The translations under genes were made by a program, and so were the position numbers. Below are positions 43,212 through 58,200 of a DNA stretch of 64,000 bases, one piece after another. Positions within the stretch are counted from its first letter, which is position 1. Each line of letters opens with the position of its first letter. Source of the DNA: Sporothrix humicola (Eukaryota; Ascomycota; Sordariomycetes; Ophiostomatales; Ophiostomataceae); the NCBI GenBank assembly GCA_021396245.1, contig WNYE01000002.1, positions 496,001-560,000 of the forward strand. Direction: 5' to 3'. The notes beneath the pieces were generated by a model. It saw nothing but the letters and a program-made list of their open reading frames with translations, had not been told where the DNA came from and made no database searches.

Positions 43212-43406
43212 AAAGACGTGGAAAGTCATGCTAAGATATTTTATGTAGAGAATTTGAAACAGCACAACGGTAGAGAAGCTTGTTGTATCGACAAGTAGAA
43301 AAAGTAAAGTGCACTTAAAATAAAATTAAATGCTAATATATTACATTCATTTATCGCCTAAGTTTAATAATAAATTATGTCGGTATAAATGCGCATCGAA
43401 GTCACG

Positions 43407-43427
43407 TGCCAGGCCCTAGGCCTGGCA
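43407..43427. repeat. GC-rich perfect hairpin at the left edge of the AT-rich block
   Basis: TGCCAGGCC-CTA-GGCCTGGCA: perfect 9-base arms around a three-base loop, preceded by CACGTG. It stands out in AT-rich flanks and lies just before the RIP signature starts. Confidence 0.75.
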
Positions 43428-43773
43428 GGGGCCTTGTGGGTCAGACAGTAAGCTCCGCAAAAGATAAGGGTAACGAGCAATTACCGTATACAAAGTTTTA
43501 TCGCCGTTAATTCGCTTGTAAATTGTACTTTTCGAAAGGTAACGAATTTATTATTTAGATTAATTGTATAGCTTCTTTTAGAAGAGAGGAAGTCGTATAA
43601 GATTAACGGTGATAGTAGTTATATATTATTAATATTTGCTTTTTTTAGTTAATTTTAACTATTAGTAACTAATTAAGTAAAACCTTTATAAGGAAGAAAC
43701 TGTTATAAAATTATGTATGTAAACTTTTTAGCTTACACGAGTGTATATTAACTTATTAAGGTTATACGTTAAG

Positions 43774-43795
43774 TAAATAAATAAATAAATAAATA
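43774..43795. repeat. TAAA microsatellite
   Basis: Five full TAAA units plus a partial one in the AT-rich block. Confidence 0.9.
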
Positions 43796-44114
43796 GTTGT
43801 ATATTATAAATAAATGAAAAGGGTGGGTACGGTGAATAAGGTATAAAATAAAGGAGTGTGTAATTTATAGCTTGGTTTTTTTTTTTACTTTAAAGTTTAT
43901 CGTTCGAGTATTACCGGTGTTATAACGGGCTTTCCGTTTTTATACTTCCGGCGTTAAAATTAATCGTTTAAATATTACTAGCGCCGTGACGGACCCTTCG
44001 TTATTACCTTCGGTGCTCGACTATTCGATAATTAAAATAAAGACGGAGATAAAAGCCGCCGTTATTAAAATTATTAAAACGTTAAACGTAACTTTTTAAT
44101 TAATTTTTCGTTCG

Positions 44115-44350
44115 AAAAGTAAACTTTAATTAAAGTTAAAAAGTATTATACTCGTAAAGTTAATACCGTTAAAGAAAGACGGTGTTTTTTTAAAGAATAA
44201 ACTTTAATCGAAGTTAAAAAACGCTGTGTTCGTAAAGTTAATACCGTTAAAGAAAAACGGTACTTTTTTAAAAAGTAAGTTTTAATTAAAACTAAAAAAC
44301 GTTATATTCGTAAAGTTATTACCGTTAAAAAAGAACGACGTATCGTTACG
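44115..44350 (+). repeat. 78-bp tandem repeat, three copies, former coding repeat
   Basis: Three copies with a 78-base period. In one plus-strand frame each copy encodes a 26-residue unit of the type KVKKxYxRKVNTVKExR, and each has TAA at the same position, where CAA (Gln) would fit. This points to a repeat-containing reading frame killed by RIP. Confidence 0.75.
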
Positions 44351-46759
44351 GTACGGTGTAAAAACTAAAAAAACGTAAAGTTTAAACGGAGTTATATTAC
44401 TTTAACGACGGTAATTTTTTTAATTTTTTCGTAAAGTTATACTTTAAAAGTTTATTATTTCGAATAAATTAACGAAAGATCGATTTAACTTTAAAACCGT
44501 TTTAAAGTTAATGGTTTAGTTTATTAAAAGTTTAAAGTTAACTTATTAATTACGGTGGTATTTTTAAGTATATTAAAATTATATACTTAATCGTTTTATT
44601 TTCGGCGCCGTAAAAGTAGTTTAAAGAGTTAATAGTTTTACGTTAAAAAAGGTATACGCGAAGGTTAATATAACCGGTATAAATTTACGTAAAAAAGTTA
44701 CTTTTAACTTTTATAAAGTAAAAGTAACGGCGTTGTATAGTTTTTACCGTTTAGTATAACGTTTATATAATAAAAGATTTTATAAAACGGTTAATTTTAA
44801 CGTTTTATTATTATTAAGTTTTTTAACGATTAATAATTATAACTTAGTTTATTTTTTCGAAAGTAAACGGTGGGGGTAATATAAAAAAAAATAAATAATA
44901 GTTAATAAACAATCAGGGGTAACGTACCGCGTTTTAAATCGTTTAAACTTTAGTTTAATAGTTTAATTAAAATAAAAAAACGGTTTAACGGTATTTTAAA
45001 TAAAAGTTTAATAACGGTATACTTAATTTAAAATAAAAAAAATAAATAAATATTAACCGGTAAACTTTAAAAATAATATAAAAATACTCGTAGAAAATAA
45101 TATTTAAAAAAAGTATTAGTCGACGGTTTTTTAATTTTAAAAAAAAAACGTTTACGTCGTAAGTTACCGTACTTTAAAGTATAGTCGTATAAATTATTTA
45201 AGTTTACGAAAGTGTATAATTTTATATTTTCTTAGTAAGTTTCGTAAAAACGTAGTTTTATACGGTAAAGTAACGTTTTATTTATCGAATATATTTTAAA
45301 AAAAAAAACTTTTTATCGAGTTAAATATTAAAGAAACGGGTTACCCGGCGAAGGGTAAAAATAGTGTTTTAGTCGAACGTAAACGTCGTCGTCGGGGCTT
45401 TATAAGTGTAAAAAAAATAAAAACCTCGTTTTTCGTCGGTTTAAATATAACGTTTTTCGACTATATTTAATTTATAATTATTTTTTAAACGTTTTATAAA
45501 ATATAATAATAAAAAGTTATTATACGGTTATAAACGAAAAGGTTAATATTATTTACGAACTTTAAAGTAATAATTTTATAATATTAATAAAAAGTGTAAT
45601 AAAACGGTGTTACGAAAAAAATAAATAAAATAAACGATAAAAAAAACTTTTATAAAACGTTTACGATAATAAGTTATACTGGTATTATTTTTTTATTAAA
45701 AAAAAACTTTGTAATTTAATTTAATAAATAATTTATAATTTAGTTAATTAATTAAATTAAAAGGTAAAAAGTATAAAAAGTATAAGTAAGTTAACTATAA
45801 TAAATATTATCGAAAGCTTTTTAAATATTTAACTAAAAAAAAGTTACCGTATCTCCGAAGCTTTATACGCCACGTACTACGTCGGTAAAAAGGTAAGTTA
45901 TAAACTTCGTAAACCGGTACCACCGGTTGCTCATTTAACCTTTTAAAAAGAAGTAATTATTTTCCGTCGTTTTAATAAGTTTACAGGTTACGATAGTTTC
46001 GATAACTTTATTAACTATATTAAAAAGCGTTATTAACTTTTAACTTTTAACTTTTTATTTTTTCGAGGTAGTTTTACCGAGTTTTAAAATAACGATAGTA
46101 CGAAATATTTTAAAGTGTAATAATTAATGGTTAAAACGTAAGTTGGTTATAACGATATTTTAAAGTTAAAGGGCGAAAAAATCGTTATAAACTTAAAAAA
46201 ATACGTTTAATATTTAGTTTAACTTAAAGGTTTTACGTAAAAAAGTACGGTAAATTACCGTTAAAATATTATTTATAAAAACGTTTTAATTAATAAAAAT
46301 ACGGTTATACGACGCCGGTGTTAATAAAGGTAATAAAACGTTTAAAGTTAAAAAAAACTAACGAAAAAAAATTTTAACTTTATCGTCAAAATATACAACG
46401 TACGTATTATTTAAACGTTTTAAAGGCGGGAGAAAAAAGGAAACGGTAAAAGTATAACTCCGGGAGCGAGCTTATTTTTTTAACCTTTATAAGTTAATGT
46501 TTTTTATTAAAGTTTCGTATAAAATAACCCGTTAATAACGTATACTTACATACTAAAAAGTTTATTATTATACTTACCGTACTGTTTATACAACTTTATA
46601 AGTTACTTTAAACCGGTTACCGGTGTATACTTTTCTCTCCGTAACGTAAAAAGTATTAATGGCGACGGTAACGGCCGTATTTTAACCGAGGAAACGTTAT
46701 CTTTTTAAAAATAACTTGGCCAAAGCGTATACGTGTATAATACTAATAAGTTTATTAAG

Positions 46760-47084
46760 TAATAAATTAGTATAAAACGTTTTACCCTTTTAAAAAAAAA
46801 AAAAAAAGTTTTCGTCGACTAAATAACCCTTTAATATAATAGAAGTTACGTACTTAATATATTCGCCGTTATTTTTAATATAGTAATGTTAGTTATATTT
46901 TTTAAGTTACTTTTATTCGCGAGACACGCCGGCCACTAAAATTATTACTTTTTATCGTTTATTTTATTTTTTTATCTTTTACGTAATTTAAGTTATAAAA
47001 CCTTCGATCGAAAGTTTTAACTTTTAATAAAAAAAAGTTAAAAAACTTTACTTATAACGGGGTAAAACCTTTTAACTTAACTTA
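46760..47084 (+). repeat. Direct repeat copy A (LTR-like)
   Basis: Aligns end to end with 59710-60035, ending in CTTAACTTA. Apart from the A-tract, differences seen are nearly all C/T or G/A transitions. Confidence 0.75.
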
Positions 47085-47791
47085 TACTTTTATTAACTTC
47101 CGGTCGAAGCCTTATAAACTCTCTTTTTATAAAAAAAAAATTAATAAAAAAAATAAAATAAAAAAAATAAAAAAGTAATTAAAGTATAAATAAAATCTCG
47201 TAACTATTACCCCTTTTCACTCACTCCTCGTTTACATCTTTAAAATTTATATTTAAACCTTCGATTTAAACTTTATTTTTAACGGCGGTGGCGCGTTCGA
47301 CCGCTTAACCCCTTTAATTAAACGTATAAAAAAAAAATAAACTACGTTAAAAAGAATAAGTATAATCGTAAGTAAATTTTCTTAATCGTTTTTTGTACTT
47401 TTTATTAATAGTTTTCCACTTAATAAACGTAACGTTTATTTTATTTATTAAATTAATTTAAACCTTTAGTACACTTTTGACGACCGTAATAACTTTTTTT
47501 TTATACGAACGGGGTTTATATTTTTTAGTATTCCCGTTAACGAGGTTTTAATTAATAGTTTAAGTAAAGGTGTAAGTTTTTTTACGAGTTAAAGTTATTA
47601 GTATTAACTTAAGCGAGTTATTACCGGCGCGACGTTTAAACCGGCGAGGTTTAAGTATTTTAAAAGGTTAGTTAAAAGTTAACTTTATTTTAATCGAATT
47701 TAAGTTAAATGTTTTATCTTTCGTAGTTTCGATTACTTTTTCGGTTACTTTTTCGACCGTAAAAACTTTATTACCTTTATTAATAATAAGT

Positions 47792-47863
47792 TTCTCGGTA
47801 AGCTTTTAAATAAACTTCTCGGCGAGTTTTTAATTAAACTTTTCGGCGAGTTTTTAATTAAAC
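47792..47863. repeat. 24-bp tandem repeat, three copies
   Basis: Units at 47792-47815, 47816-47839 and 47840-47863, e.g. TTCTCGGCGAGTTTTTAATT followed by AAAC. The period is divisible by three; on the minus strand the last two read as SLIKNSP units. Confidence 0.8.
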
Positions 47864-50800
47864 TTTTTAAGTATACTTTTATTTTTTAACACGGTACCTT
47901 TAACCGTTTTTTACATAAACACAACCACTTTAACGGTAACTTTTTTTAACCGTTTTTTTTTTTTTTTTTTTCGTTTTTTACGTTTTTCTTTTTTTAGTTT
48001 TTCGCGTTTATATTTAGTTTTACGAGTAATATTATTAAGGGTAAACCGAATAATTAAAAACTTACGTTTCTCGTTAAGAGTTATAAGTTCGATTAAAATT
48101 ATTATATTAATTAAAGGTTTCCCGTTATTAATAACGTTAATACTTTCGTACGTTAAACTTAGTCGAAAAAAGTTTTCGTTTTTATAATTTCCTTTTATAA
48201 AATTTATTATAATAATTTTATTTTTATTTCCGTCGTTAAAAAGATTAAAAGTTATATACTTAATAATAAGTAAATTAATTAAAACTATATACCGAGTAAA
48301 AGTTTCGGTCTCTCCGGTTTAATATTAATAGTATAACCAAGTATAAACCTTATTAAAATACTTTTAAAAGTAAAACCTTAACTTACCGTTCACTTAAGTA
48401 TATACGTTATAGTTTATATTTTTAAACTTTAAAACGAAAGTATATATATAAGTTAAGACTTTTATTATATTGTCGTATTATAAAATTAAAGTTATTAACT
48501 TAACTTAGTTCGTAAAAGTTACTTTTTTATTAAAGTAAATAATATTAAACGCTTACTAAGTATAACTTTTTAAACTACGGTAACCTTTTATTTTAAACAA
48601 AAGTATTTAAAAAATACGTAAAAAAGTTATAAACGAAAGTTTTAATTTTACCCGAATTTAACCGTAATAAGTTATTATTAATTAATCCTCGATTATTTTC
48701 CCTTTTTTAAGTTTACCGAGTACGAGTAAAGTAATACTCGATAAGTAAGACTAGTCGTAAACTTTAACGGTAGTAAAGTTAATCGAGCTTTCGCTTAAGG
48801 TTATAATAGGTTCGTAAAAAAATTAACGAATATACTTAAAGGTTAACAAACCGTACACTTAATCGTAAGCTTATTTAAGGTAAAAGATAACGTAGTATTT
48901 AATTTTAACTTCGAGTACTTTATAATATTTAAATTAAGTATAAATTATTAACTTTTTTTTTTATCGCCGTAACTTAATATATTATTTTACTAAAAAATAT
49001 TTTTATATTTTTAATCGATAATATAAACGTTTTAATAATTATCTTTTATAAACGTTAATAACATTAACCACCGTTTCTCTTTAATATTACTTATTTATTT
49101 ATAATTTAATAATTATTTAAAATAAATACGAAAAAGTTAAAAACCGGTTAAAATTTATATTTCGTCGAGTAAGTTTTATAAAATTATAACGAAACCGGTA
49201 ATAAATTAATTATTTTTAAAGTATTTATTACGTAAAAGGACTCTTTTTATATTATATAACTCCGTTAAGTACTCGGCGTAAAATATACCGAAAATATAAA
49301 AGAGTACCCGTACGCTCGATTAAACTTTAAAGTTAAAGAAGTACTTTTGTATAATATTAACGAAGTTAATATTTTTATCGTTAAAGATAAATATAAACTA
49401 ATTAATAATGACGAGGTTAAAAAAAGTTACCGAATAAATCGTTTAAATCGTTAAAATTTTTGATATAAAGTTATTAAAACGTATACGCGTAAATTAAAAT
49501 AAACGGGCTTAATTATTACACCGTTTAACGTTAAACACGGTAAAGTTACTAGAAAACACGGTTTTAACACGCGGCGGTATAGTTTTAATTAAGATTTCGT
49601 TATAAGTTAATTATTAATGGTGTTTTTAATAGTTATAATTTTAAAAAGTTTATTATTAAACGGTTATAGTAATATTAAGTAAAAAAAAAAAAAAAAAAAC
49701 TTTAAAAGCACCGTGTTTATTGTAACTTTTATATAATATTTAACCTTTCGATTAATAACGTAAAAGTTATTTAACTTTTTAATTAAACGAGTTATTTACT
49801 CTTTCGATTAACCTTATTTAAGTAAATAATATACCGTCGAAGCCTTCGATTAAAACCGGCGACGTTATCGATATTAGCGATAATAAAAAAAAAAAAAATA
49901 AATTAACTTTAAAAATTAACCCCCTTTTATTATTAAATACTTTATTCAAAAAAGTACTTAAGTAATCCCACCTTCGAGTATAATAAATTAAAAAGTAAGG
50001 TTAAAGTAAAGTAAAAGTAATATAACGGTAAAAAACCGTTAATCTTTCTTTAAAACTTCCGATCGGATTTTTATAAATAAACAATATTAACTATTTAGTC
50101 TGTTTTTATCAACAATAAACACCTCCTTTTATTTTTACTTATTCGAACTTTATACGCTCGTTACCCTCGCCACGACTATAAAAACTCTTTCTTTTTTTTA
50201 TCTCTTTTTTTTTTTTTTTTCTTTTTTATCGTTAAGTTTTTAACACTTTTACTTTTAACCCACCTTTTATCGTTAACTTTATTTAATATTTTTACTTTTT
50301 TTTTTACTTTTATTATAATTTCCGATTAAAAACCGCGCTCCATCGACGAAATATTAATCGATTAAACGATTATTTATTTAAATACTTTTTTACTCCCGTC
50401 GGCTTAAGTATTTTTAATTATCCCTTTATTTATTCTTTATATATCTACGACGGAAAACACTTTTAACACGTTATAATACTCGCTTACAATAGTTAACGAG
50501 CCTATTATCGAAGAGATCGTTATTACACTTCCGAGTAAAAGTATAATAAATAACCTTAAAAACGTATTAACGGATAAGTTAAAAAAAAAAAAACAATTAC
50601 GTAAAAATACATTTTTTAAATATTTTATTAATTTTAACCGTCGCGTCGTTTAAATAAACGACGTTAACTTTATACCCTTTATCGTAACCTAAAACGAGGT
50701 TAAAATTAACTTTACTTTAACACTTTCGATTAATTTTTTAAACGAAGTAATTATTTATAAGTCCCGTACTTTTAAAATAAACGCCCGTCCGTGTCCTTTT

Positions 50801-52188
50801 AATAATTCGTAAATAACGTTTTTTATAAATTTAACCGTATACGAAATTAAAAACTTTAACGTTAACTTATATTTATATTAAGTATTTAAATCGATAATTA
50901 AATAAAATACACTTTAACGTAGTATAAACGCCGATAATACTTTTTTAAACTTTTAAATAACTAACTAAACTAATTTAGTTAAATTAACCCGTTTTATTTA
51001 TATCAAACGAATTAACGGTAACCCTTTAAAGTTTATTTTAAAAGTTATTACCGAAAACTTTCGTCGTTTTTAAAAACTTTTCGTTTAAATTTATAAGTTT
51101 CGTAACTTAAACCCATACAAATATTACAAAAAGAATTACCGTTATAACGTAACTCTCGAAGAGTTAATCAACGGTGTAAAGTAACGTTTAACTTACGTAA
51201 TATTTTTTTTCTTCGATTATATTTTTTTTTTAAAGTTATCGTCGGTGTACGGTAATTATATATATTTAATTAAAGTTTAAAGTTACTCGTATTATTCGAA
51301 TCTTAAACTTATTTACAGTTTTATTTTAACCACGGTAACTACTTTTCGAGTTAACAAAAAGACCGAATAAACGTTACCCCCTCGTAAACTTTCTTTTTTT
51401 ATATTACCGATCGTAAGTCTCGATTTAACTGTACCTTTAATGAAAAAGTATACTACTAATATTAAAGGTTGTACTTAAATAAGTAACGCGATTGTTTTTA
51501 AACGGTTTATTAATTAAAAAAACGAAGTTTTAATTTTTTTTACCGGCGTAAAAAATTAAACCTTAAAGTTTACAAACATTACACTTATTAAACTTAAAAC
51601 CTCGTCGTCGTTTAAATTTTCTTTAATTTAAATTAAAACTTTAATAACCCCGTTTAAGTTACTTTAAACCTTTATTTTAAAGTTTAACCTTTTAGTTGTT
51701 ACTTTTTAAACCGCCACTAACGACGGTATAATTTAACTTTAAGGTTATATCTTTTATTTTTTTTTTTCTTTTATTTTTTTACGTTTTCGTTTTTTATTTT
51801 ATTTAATTTTAAGGTTTTTAAAAATAATAAATGAAAAATTATTTAACAATATTTAACGAAGTTAACGTCGTTAACTTTTTCACGGAAGTATTAACGGCTA
51901 ATATTAAAGTTATACTTACGATTAAACCGGCGTAATAAACGTAAACTCGGTAAAACCGAGTACTTTTACCGTACTTCCGTAAGTGAGAGTTTCGAATAAA
52001 CTCACGAAAGTTATTAAGTACTTATAAGATTCGAAAAAAGGTTACTTTTTTATATTATCGGTAATATTATTTTATATTTTCGTTTTTTTTTTTTTTTTAT
52101 AAGTTTTTAAAATTAAAACTTCTTTTTTTTTTAAAATAAAATTTAAACTTATATTTTATATTTTTAATCGTAAAACCGTAAATTATAT

Positions 52189-52226
<38 letters not shown>

Positions 52227-55200
52227 GTAATAAAAGATAAAGCAAAATATTTATATAAACTATTCGATTAAATCCCTTTACGGGATTTAATAACCTTTTC
52301 GTATACCTCTCTTATATTTTTTTTTAAAAGTATTTTTTTTTCTTTATTATTATTTTCACTATTACTTTTAATTTCCCCTTTAACGTTTAACTCTTTACTC
52401 GACGGTTTATACGTTAACGGAATATTATTTTAAAGTAATATTTAGTCGTCGATAGTTATAATAATAGTATTTTTTAAACCGGTTAAGTTATATTAAAAAA
52501 AAAAGTATAAGCTTTTAATCGAAAAGTAAAAGTGTTTATATTAAAAGTTATAAAGTTAATTAGTTACCTTTACTTCTCGTTTTAACTTTTTATTACCATT
52601 AATAGTCTTATACGTTTTATTACACTTTATTTTAATCTCGAACAATTTTACGTAAATAATCTTTATTAAAACTTTTAAATAAAAAGTACCCGTCGAGTTA
52701 AATTAACTTAAAGTTACTTTTAAATTTAATACTCTTAATTATATATAGTTTTTTTTATCGGTATAATAATTTATTTTTATAAAATATATTAATAACCTTT
52801 AAGTTATTTTACATTAACACTATATCTTTTACTTTAATTTTTTCGTTATTACTTTATTATTTAAATTAATTTACGAAGTTTCGTTTAAAGACTCGCCGTT
52901 TACGGAAGTTACTTATAACTTTTTTTATTTTATTAACGTTTAAAGTTTTTATTTTTATAACTTTAACTTTTATTAAAAGTAATTTTTCGGACGTTATACC
53001 GTTATTTTATTATATTACCTTTTATATAAACGTTTTCGACTTAATTATAATAATAAAATTATAACTATAAATTAAATAAAAAAAAAAATAACCGTATAAG
53101 GCTCGAACGGAAGTCTTATTTATAAATAACATTAACTTTAAATAATCTTTTTACTTTTTACTCGTTTTATTCGTAAACTTAATTAATACCGAGGTAATAA
53201 CGTAGTAACTATTCTCGACGATATTATTAATTTTAAAGTTATAAACGGAGGTAAACGTGTAAATAATACCGAGTTATTTACAAAAAGCCTTAAATTCTTT
53301 TTTAAACTTGTTACCACCGTTTATTATAACTTCGTTCAAAACTCCGTAACGGTATATAATATTTTTACGAAAGAAACGTTAAACGTTAACGGTTTTTATA
53401 TTTAATAAAATTTTTACTTTTATAAAACCCGTTAAAACGTATTAAACCTCGATTAAATACTTACCGCCGCCGGTAATTATAAGTATTCTTTAATAATTTA
53501 AGTAAAGTTTTTAAAAAAAAAATAAAAAAAGTACTTAAAATTACACTATATCTATTAAACGAGTTAAAGACCACCGATCGTAGTTTATATAAAACTTAAT
53601 AACTCGACCGACTATAACATTTATATTAAGTTATTAATAACTTTACTTAAGTTTAATTAAAGTAATTTTTCGACTACGATAATTATTTTTTAAATACGTA
53701 ATTTTAATTAAATTTTTTTTTTTTATTATTATTTATAATATACATTAAATAACGTTTATTATTTTAAAGGTAACGTTATAATAATTAATCTTTATATACG
53801 TAATATTACGTTCGGTTAATAAAACGTTTTTTATTTTTTACATTAAAGTTTTACGAAAGTTTACTTAAAACTAAGTATTTAATTATATTTTTATTAAACT
53901 ACGTTTATTTTTCTTTAAAGTTTAAAATATTTAATTTAACCTTTAAAACCGACTATTAAAAAATTTAAACTTTAATAAACGTTTTTAAGTTTATTATATT
54001 TTTTATTTTTAACTTAAAAACGTCGTCTTTAAAACGACGAAATAAAGTATTAACGACGATATTTTTAAAATTAAAAATATACCGTACCTCGAAATTAAAC
54101 GACCGGATTTATATTACTTATCTTAATAAAAAAAATTTAAAAGTATCGTTTAAAGTTTTATTAAGTTAATATATTAAAACTAAAACGTTAATTTTAAAAA
54201 TAAAGTATACACTATAAAAGTAATTACGTAAACGGTGTAAAGTATAAACTACTTTACGGTACTCTCTCTTTATCGCGTTATAACGAGTCTTAATAAAACT
54301 TTATATATTACTTTTAAACCGAGTAAACTTTCGATCGTTACCCCGTATTTAAAATAATATAACGTTTTAACTTTTAAAGTTTATATTAACGGTTAAAATA
54401 ATTAAACTAACATTAAGACTATAAACTAAACTCATTAAAATCGAAAACGACGTTATTATTTTTTTTAAAGTATTAAACGTGTAAACTTAATTAAAACTTT
54501 ACTTAAAACGAACGTTTTTTTTAAAAAGTTTATATAAAAGCTTCGTAATAATAACGAAACACTCGATTTATATCCGATAAAAAACTATAAGTTTAATAAA
54601 CGATTAGACCTTTTTAAAGTTAACGTACGACGGTTAGTTTTTAATTTTTTATACGGTAGCTTATTAAGGTAAACGACCGTTAAAGGTATAAATAAAGCTT
54701 ACGACGTTTACTTTCTTTTAATATTATTATAATTTTTTAATAACGGCGGTGGTATTAATTAACTTAAAGTTAATAAATACTTTATTAATATTACTTAAGT
54801 GTTTAATAATAAAACGTTAAATATTAAGTGTAACTTTTTAATAGTCGTAGTAAGTATATAGACCTTTAATCGTAATATCGTTTACGAAAGTACTTATAAC
54901 TTAAAAAATTAAATCGTTTAAAATCGTAATTATTCTTCGTTAAAACTAAATAATTAAATTTATAACTTTTTAAATTAAAAACGTATTACGTAATAAGTTA
55001 ATATTAGTTTTAAACGTCGTTAAGTTTCGATTAATTAAATTTAAAATAATTTAATCGTACTTTAAAAAAAAGTTAACTACGGTATATAATTTTTACTTTA
55101 TTAAGTCGTCGACGAACTTTTTAATAGTTAAAGTAATAAACGTATTTTTAATTATAATTACGTTTATTTTTATAATATTATTAATAAAACGATACTTTTT

Positions 55201-58200
55201 ATTTTTTTTCGTAATTAAAAACTATAAGTTACGGTAAACGTTATAACTTTTTTTTAATAAACTATTAACTAATTTTTCTTTTAAAATTTAATTAACCTTT
55301 TCTTTTAAACCGCGAAAAATTAAAATATATTTAACTTATTAAACTTAATAAAATACCGTTCGAATCTTTTAAAGTAATACTACTTTAAAGTTAATATATT
55401 TAATATAGTCGAAGTTTTACTTTAAAACATTTTCTCGGTTAAATATAATTATTTTAAAAAACTCGTACTCTTTTAACGTAAACTAACTAAGTAACTTAAA
55501 AACTATAACGAACATCCGTTTAAAAGTAAAACGATAGCCCACCGAGAGTTAAAAAAAACGGCCAATGTAAAAAAGTATAAGTCGCGGATTATCGAAAAGT
55601 TATAAAAAAGGTTAAATAATATTCCACTTAACTTAACGTTAAAATAAGTTACCTTTAAGTATAAATCCATTTAACGACGTATCGTCGACTAACCTTACTT
55701 TATCCGTTTTCCGTTTATAAAAAGTAAATACTTCGTAAACTTTTAATTTTTTCTTTTTTATAACGACCACCGTATTCGGTTAACTAATAGTTAAAAGTAA
55801 CTTTTTTATTAAAATACACTTTAAGTCTAAAATAACGTATAATATAAAAAAAATATATTTATCTCCCCCTTTTATTACCGAGTTAAATAAAGTAATAATA
55901 CGTACTTCGGTTAACGCACCGTTTACTCGTTTCCCGACTCGATAAAAAAATTAAATAAAATATTATCGTCGATGAATATAAGTATAAAAATATAAGTAAA
56001 CTTAATAAATATACGGTTAAATAAAGTATACTAATAATAATACTCGAAGTTAAATTATATTTAAAAAAAAAAAAGTATACTTAAAAAAGACCGATCGAAA
56101 ATATTAAGTTATTATATAATTAAAATAATAAAAAAACGAATAATAATAACGTAACCGTTAACTTAAATTTTAGTAATAATTTATTTTTTAAACCGTATTA
56201 AAGTATTATAAAAACTTTTAAAATTAACTTTCGTAAACGTTAAAATAAAGTTAACGTGAATAGTATACGCCTCATTAATCGTATTTACGGTAAACCCGTT
56301 ATCGACAATCGTAAAAATAAGTACTCCGTCGATAACTAAATTTTTTACTACAATACGTAAATAACTTAATATACGTATTAAATTACCGCGCTCGAAAACT
56401 TCACGAAAAATAATAAAAATAATGTTAACAACGGCTATTACGTCGTCTTAATCGGAAGTCTAATCATATAGTCGAGGGCGTTTACGGGACCGCCCCTAAA
56501 CGTTCTCGATATTATTAATTTTTTTACCGGATATATCGATAATAATAACTTTATCGATAATATTAACGATATTTAAAAACGAAAAAACGATTATATAAAC
56601 TATTAATTTATTTAACTTAACGGTTTTTTTAAAAAAAATTTTAAACTTAATATTTATTATTATTTAAACTATTTTTATAACGGCGTCGGCCTTTTCGGTT
56701 AATAATACCCCTTTACACCGAATAAACGGCTTTTTAATAATAAAAAAGTTAAAATTAAAACTATTAAAGTTAAAAGTATCGATTAACTATACTTCGTCTA
56801 CGTCCCCTACTCGTCTACGTTTAAAAAATTAAATTAACATAAAGAGTAAATCTTTAATATTTTTTTTTTTAACGTCGGTCACTTACATTACGAGTAAAAC
56901 AAAAAGTAAAAAAATATTAATATTCGTGTTAAAATTAACCTTTAAAAAATAAAACTTATATTATAAGTTATCGTTAATAAAAGTAAACGTCGTCTTTATC
57001 GTAAAAAGATTAAGTTTTTTAAAAACCGTAAACCCGTTTATAACGTAGTAAGTTACAGTAAACTACCGTTTAATATTCACTTTTTCGCTCGTTTTTTTTT
57101 TATAAATGTATATAACTTTAACTTTAAGTTAATCGAAGTAAGTTTTAAATAAAGATTATACTATACGTCGTAAGTTGTTAATCTTATAAAAATATAAATA
57201 TAACGGGTTATTAATCGTTTTTTTTATCCCGTTAATTTTATTAAAGTAAATTTATCGAATAAATTCGTTATAATAAATAATACTTTAAACGACGTTCCGT
57301 ACGAAGTTACTGTATTAATACTAAGTGTAACTTAAAATATTATAATAATAACACTTAAAGTTACGATCGTTATTATTATACTCGCGTTTAAGCGTAAAAC
57401 CGTATAACGATCCTTATCGTATATAACCACTACGGCGAGCTAAATACCCTCTCGAAGTACGAACGTTTTTTAAACTTTTATTATAATAAACTAAATAAAA
57501 AAAGTTTACGGAAAACTCGTTATACTTTTAATCAAAAACGCCGAAGTTACTCGCTTTAACCACCGTAGTTAAGTTTTAAACGTTAACGGTTAACTAAGTA
57601 ATTTATTCGGTAAAAACGTTTACGTTAAATTTAAGTTTATTTTTTTAAAAAATAAATACCGTCTTTTTTTTAAAAGTACCGATCGAAACCTTAAACTTAT
57701 ACTTAGTTTTACTTAACTTTTTATTTAAGTCCGTCGAATCTTTGTTATTGAGATAAACGTTTAAATTGTATTAACCGTAAGTCGTTTCGTTTATATAATC
57801 GGTAATAACGTTTATAATTTTATTATAAAGTAAAGACTTAATTTACGAAATATTCGTTTTAAAACGAAAAAAAATTAAAAATTTAATCGAAAAGTTAATA
57901 AACGTTATTAATTATTTATTAAATTAAGTAATATTTTTTTTTACTTTATTTTAAATATACAACGATTTAAAATAACGGCGTTAATTATAAAACTTAAAAC
58001 TTTTTAAAAAAAATTTAAAGTTATTTATATAAAAAGTAAATTATTTAAATAATTATAAAGTTTACCGTAAGTTTTCTAAATAAAACTTTTTTTTAAGTTA
58101 TTCCGTAAAAACGCTTTACTTACCTTTATCTTTAGTTAAAATAATAAAAAATTTAACGATAATATAAATATTACTTCCGTAATAAAATAAAAAATACTCG

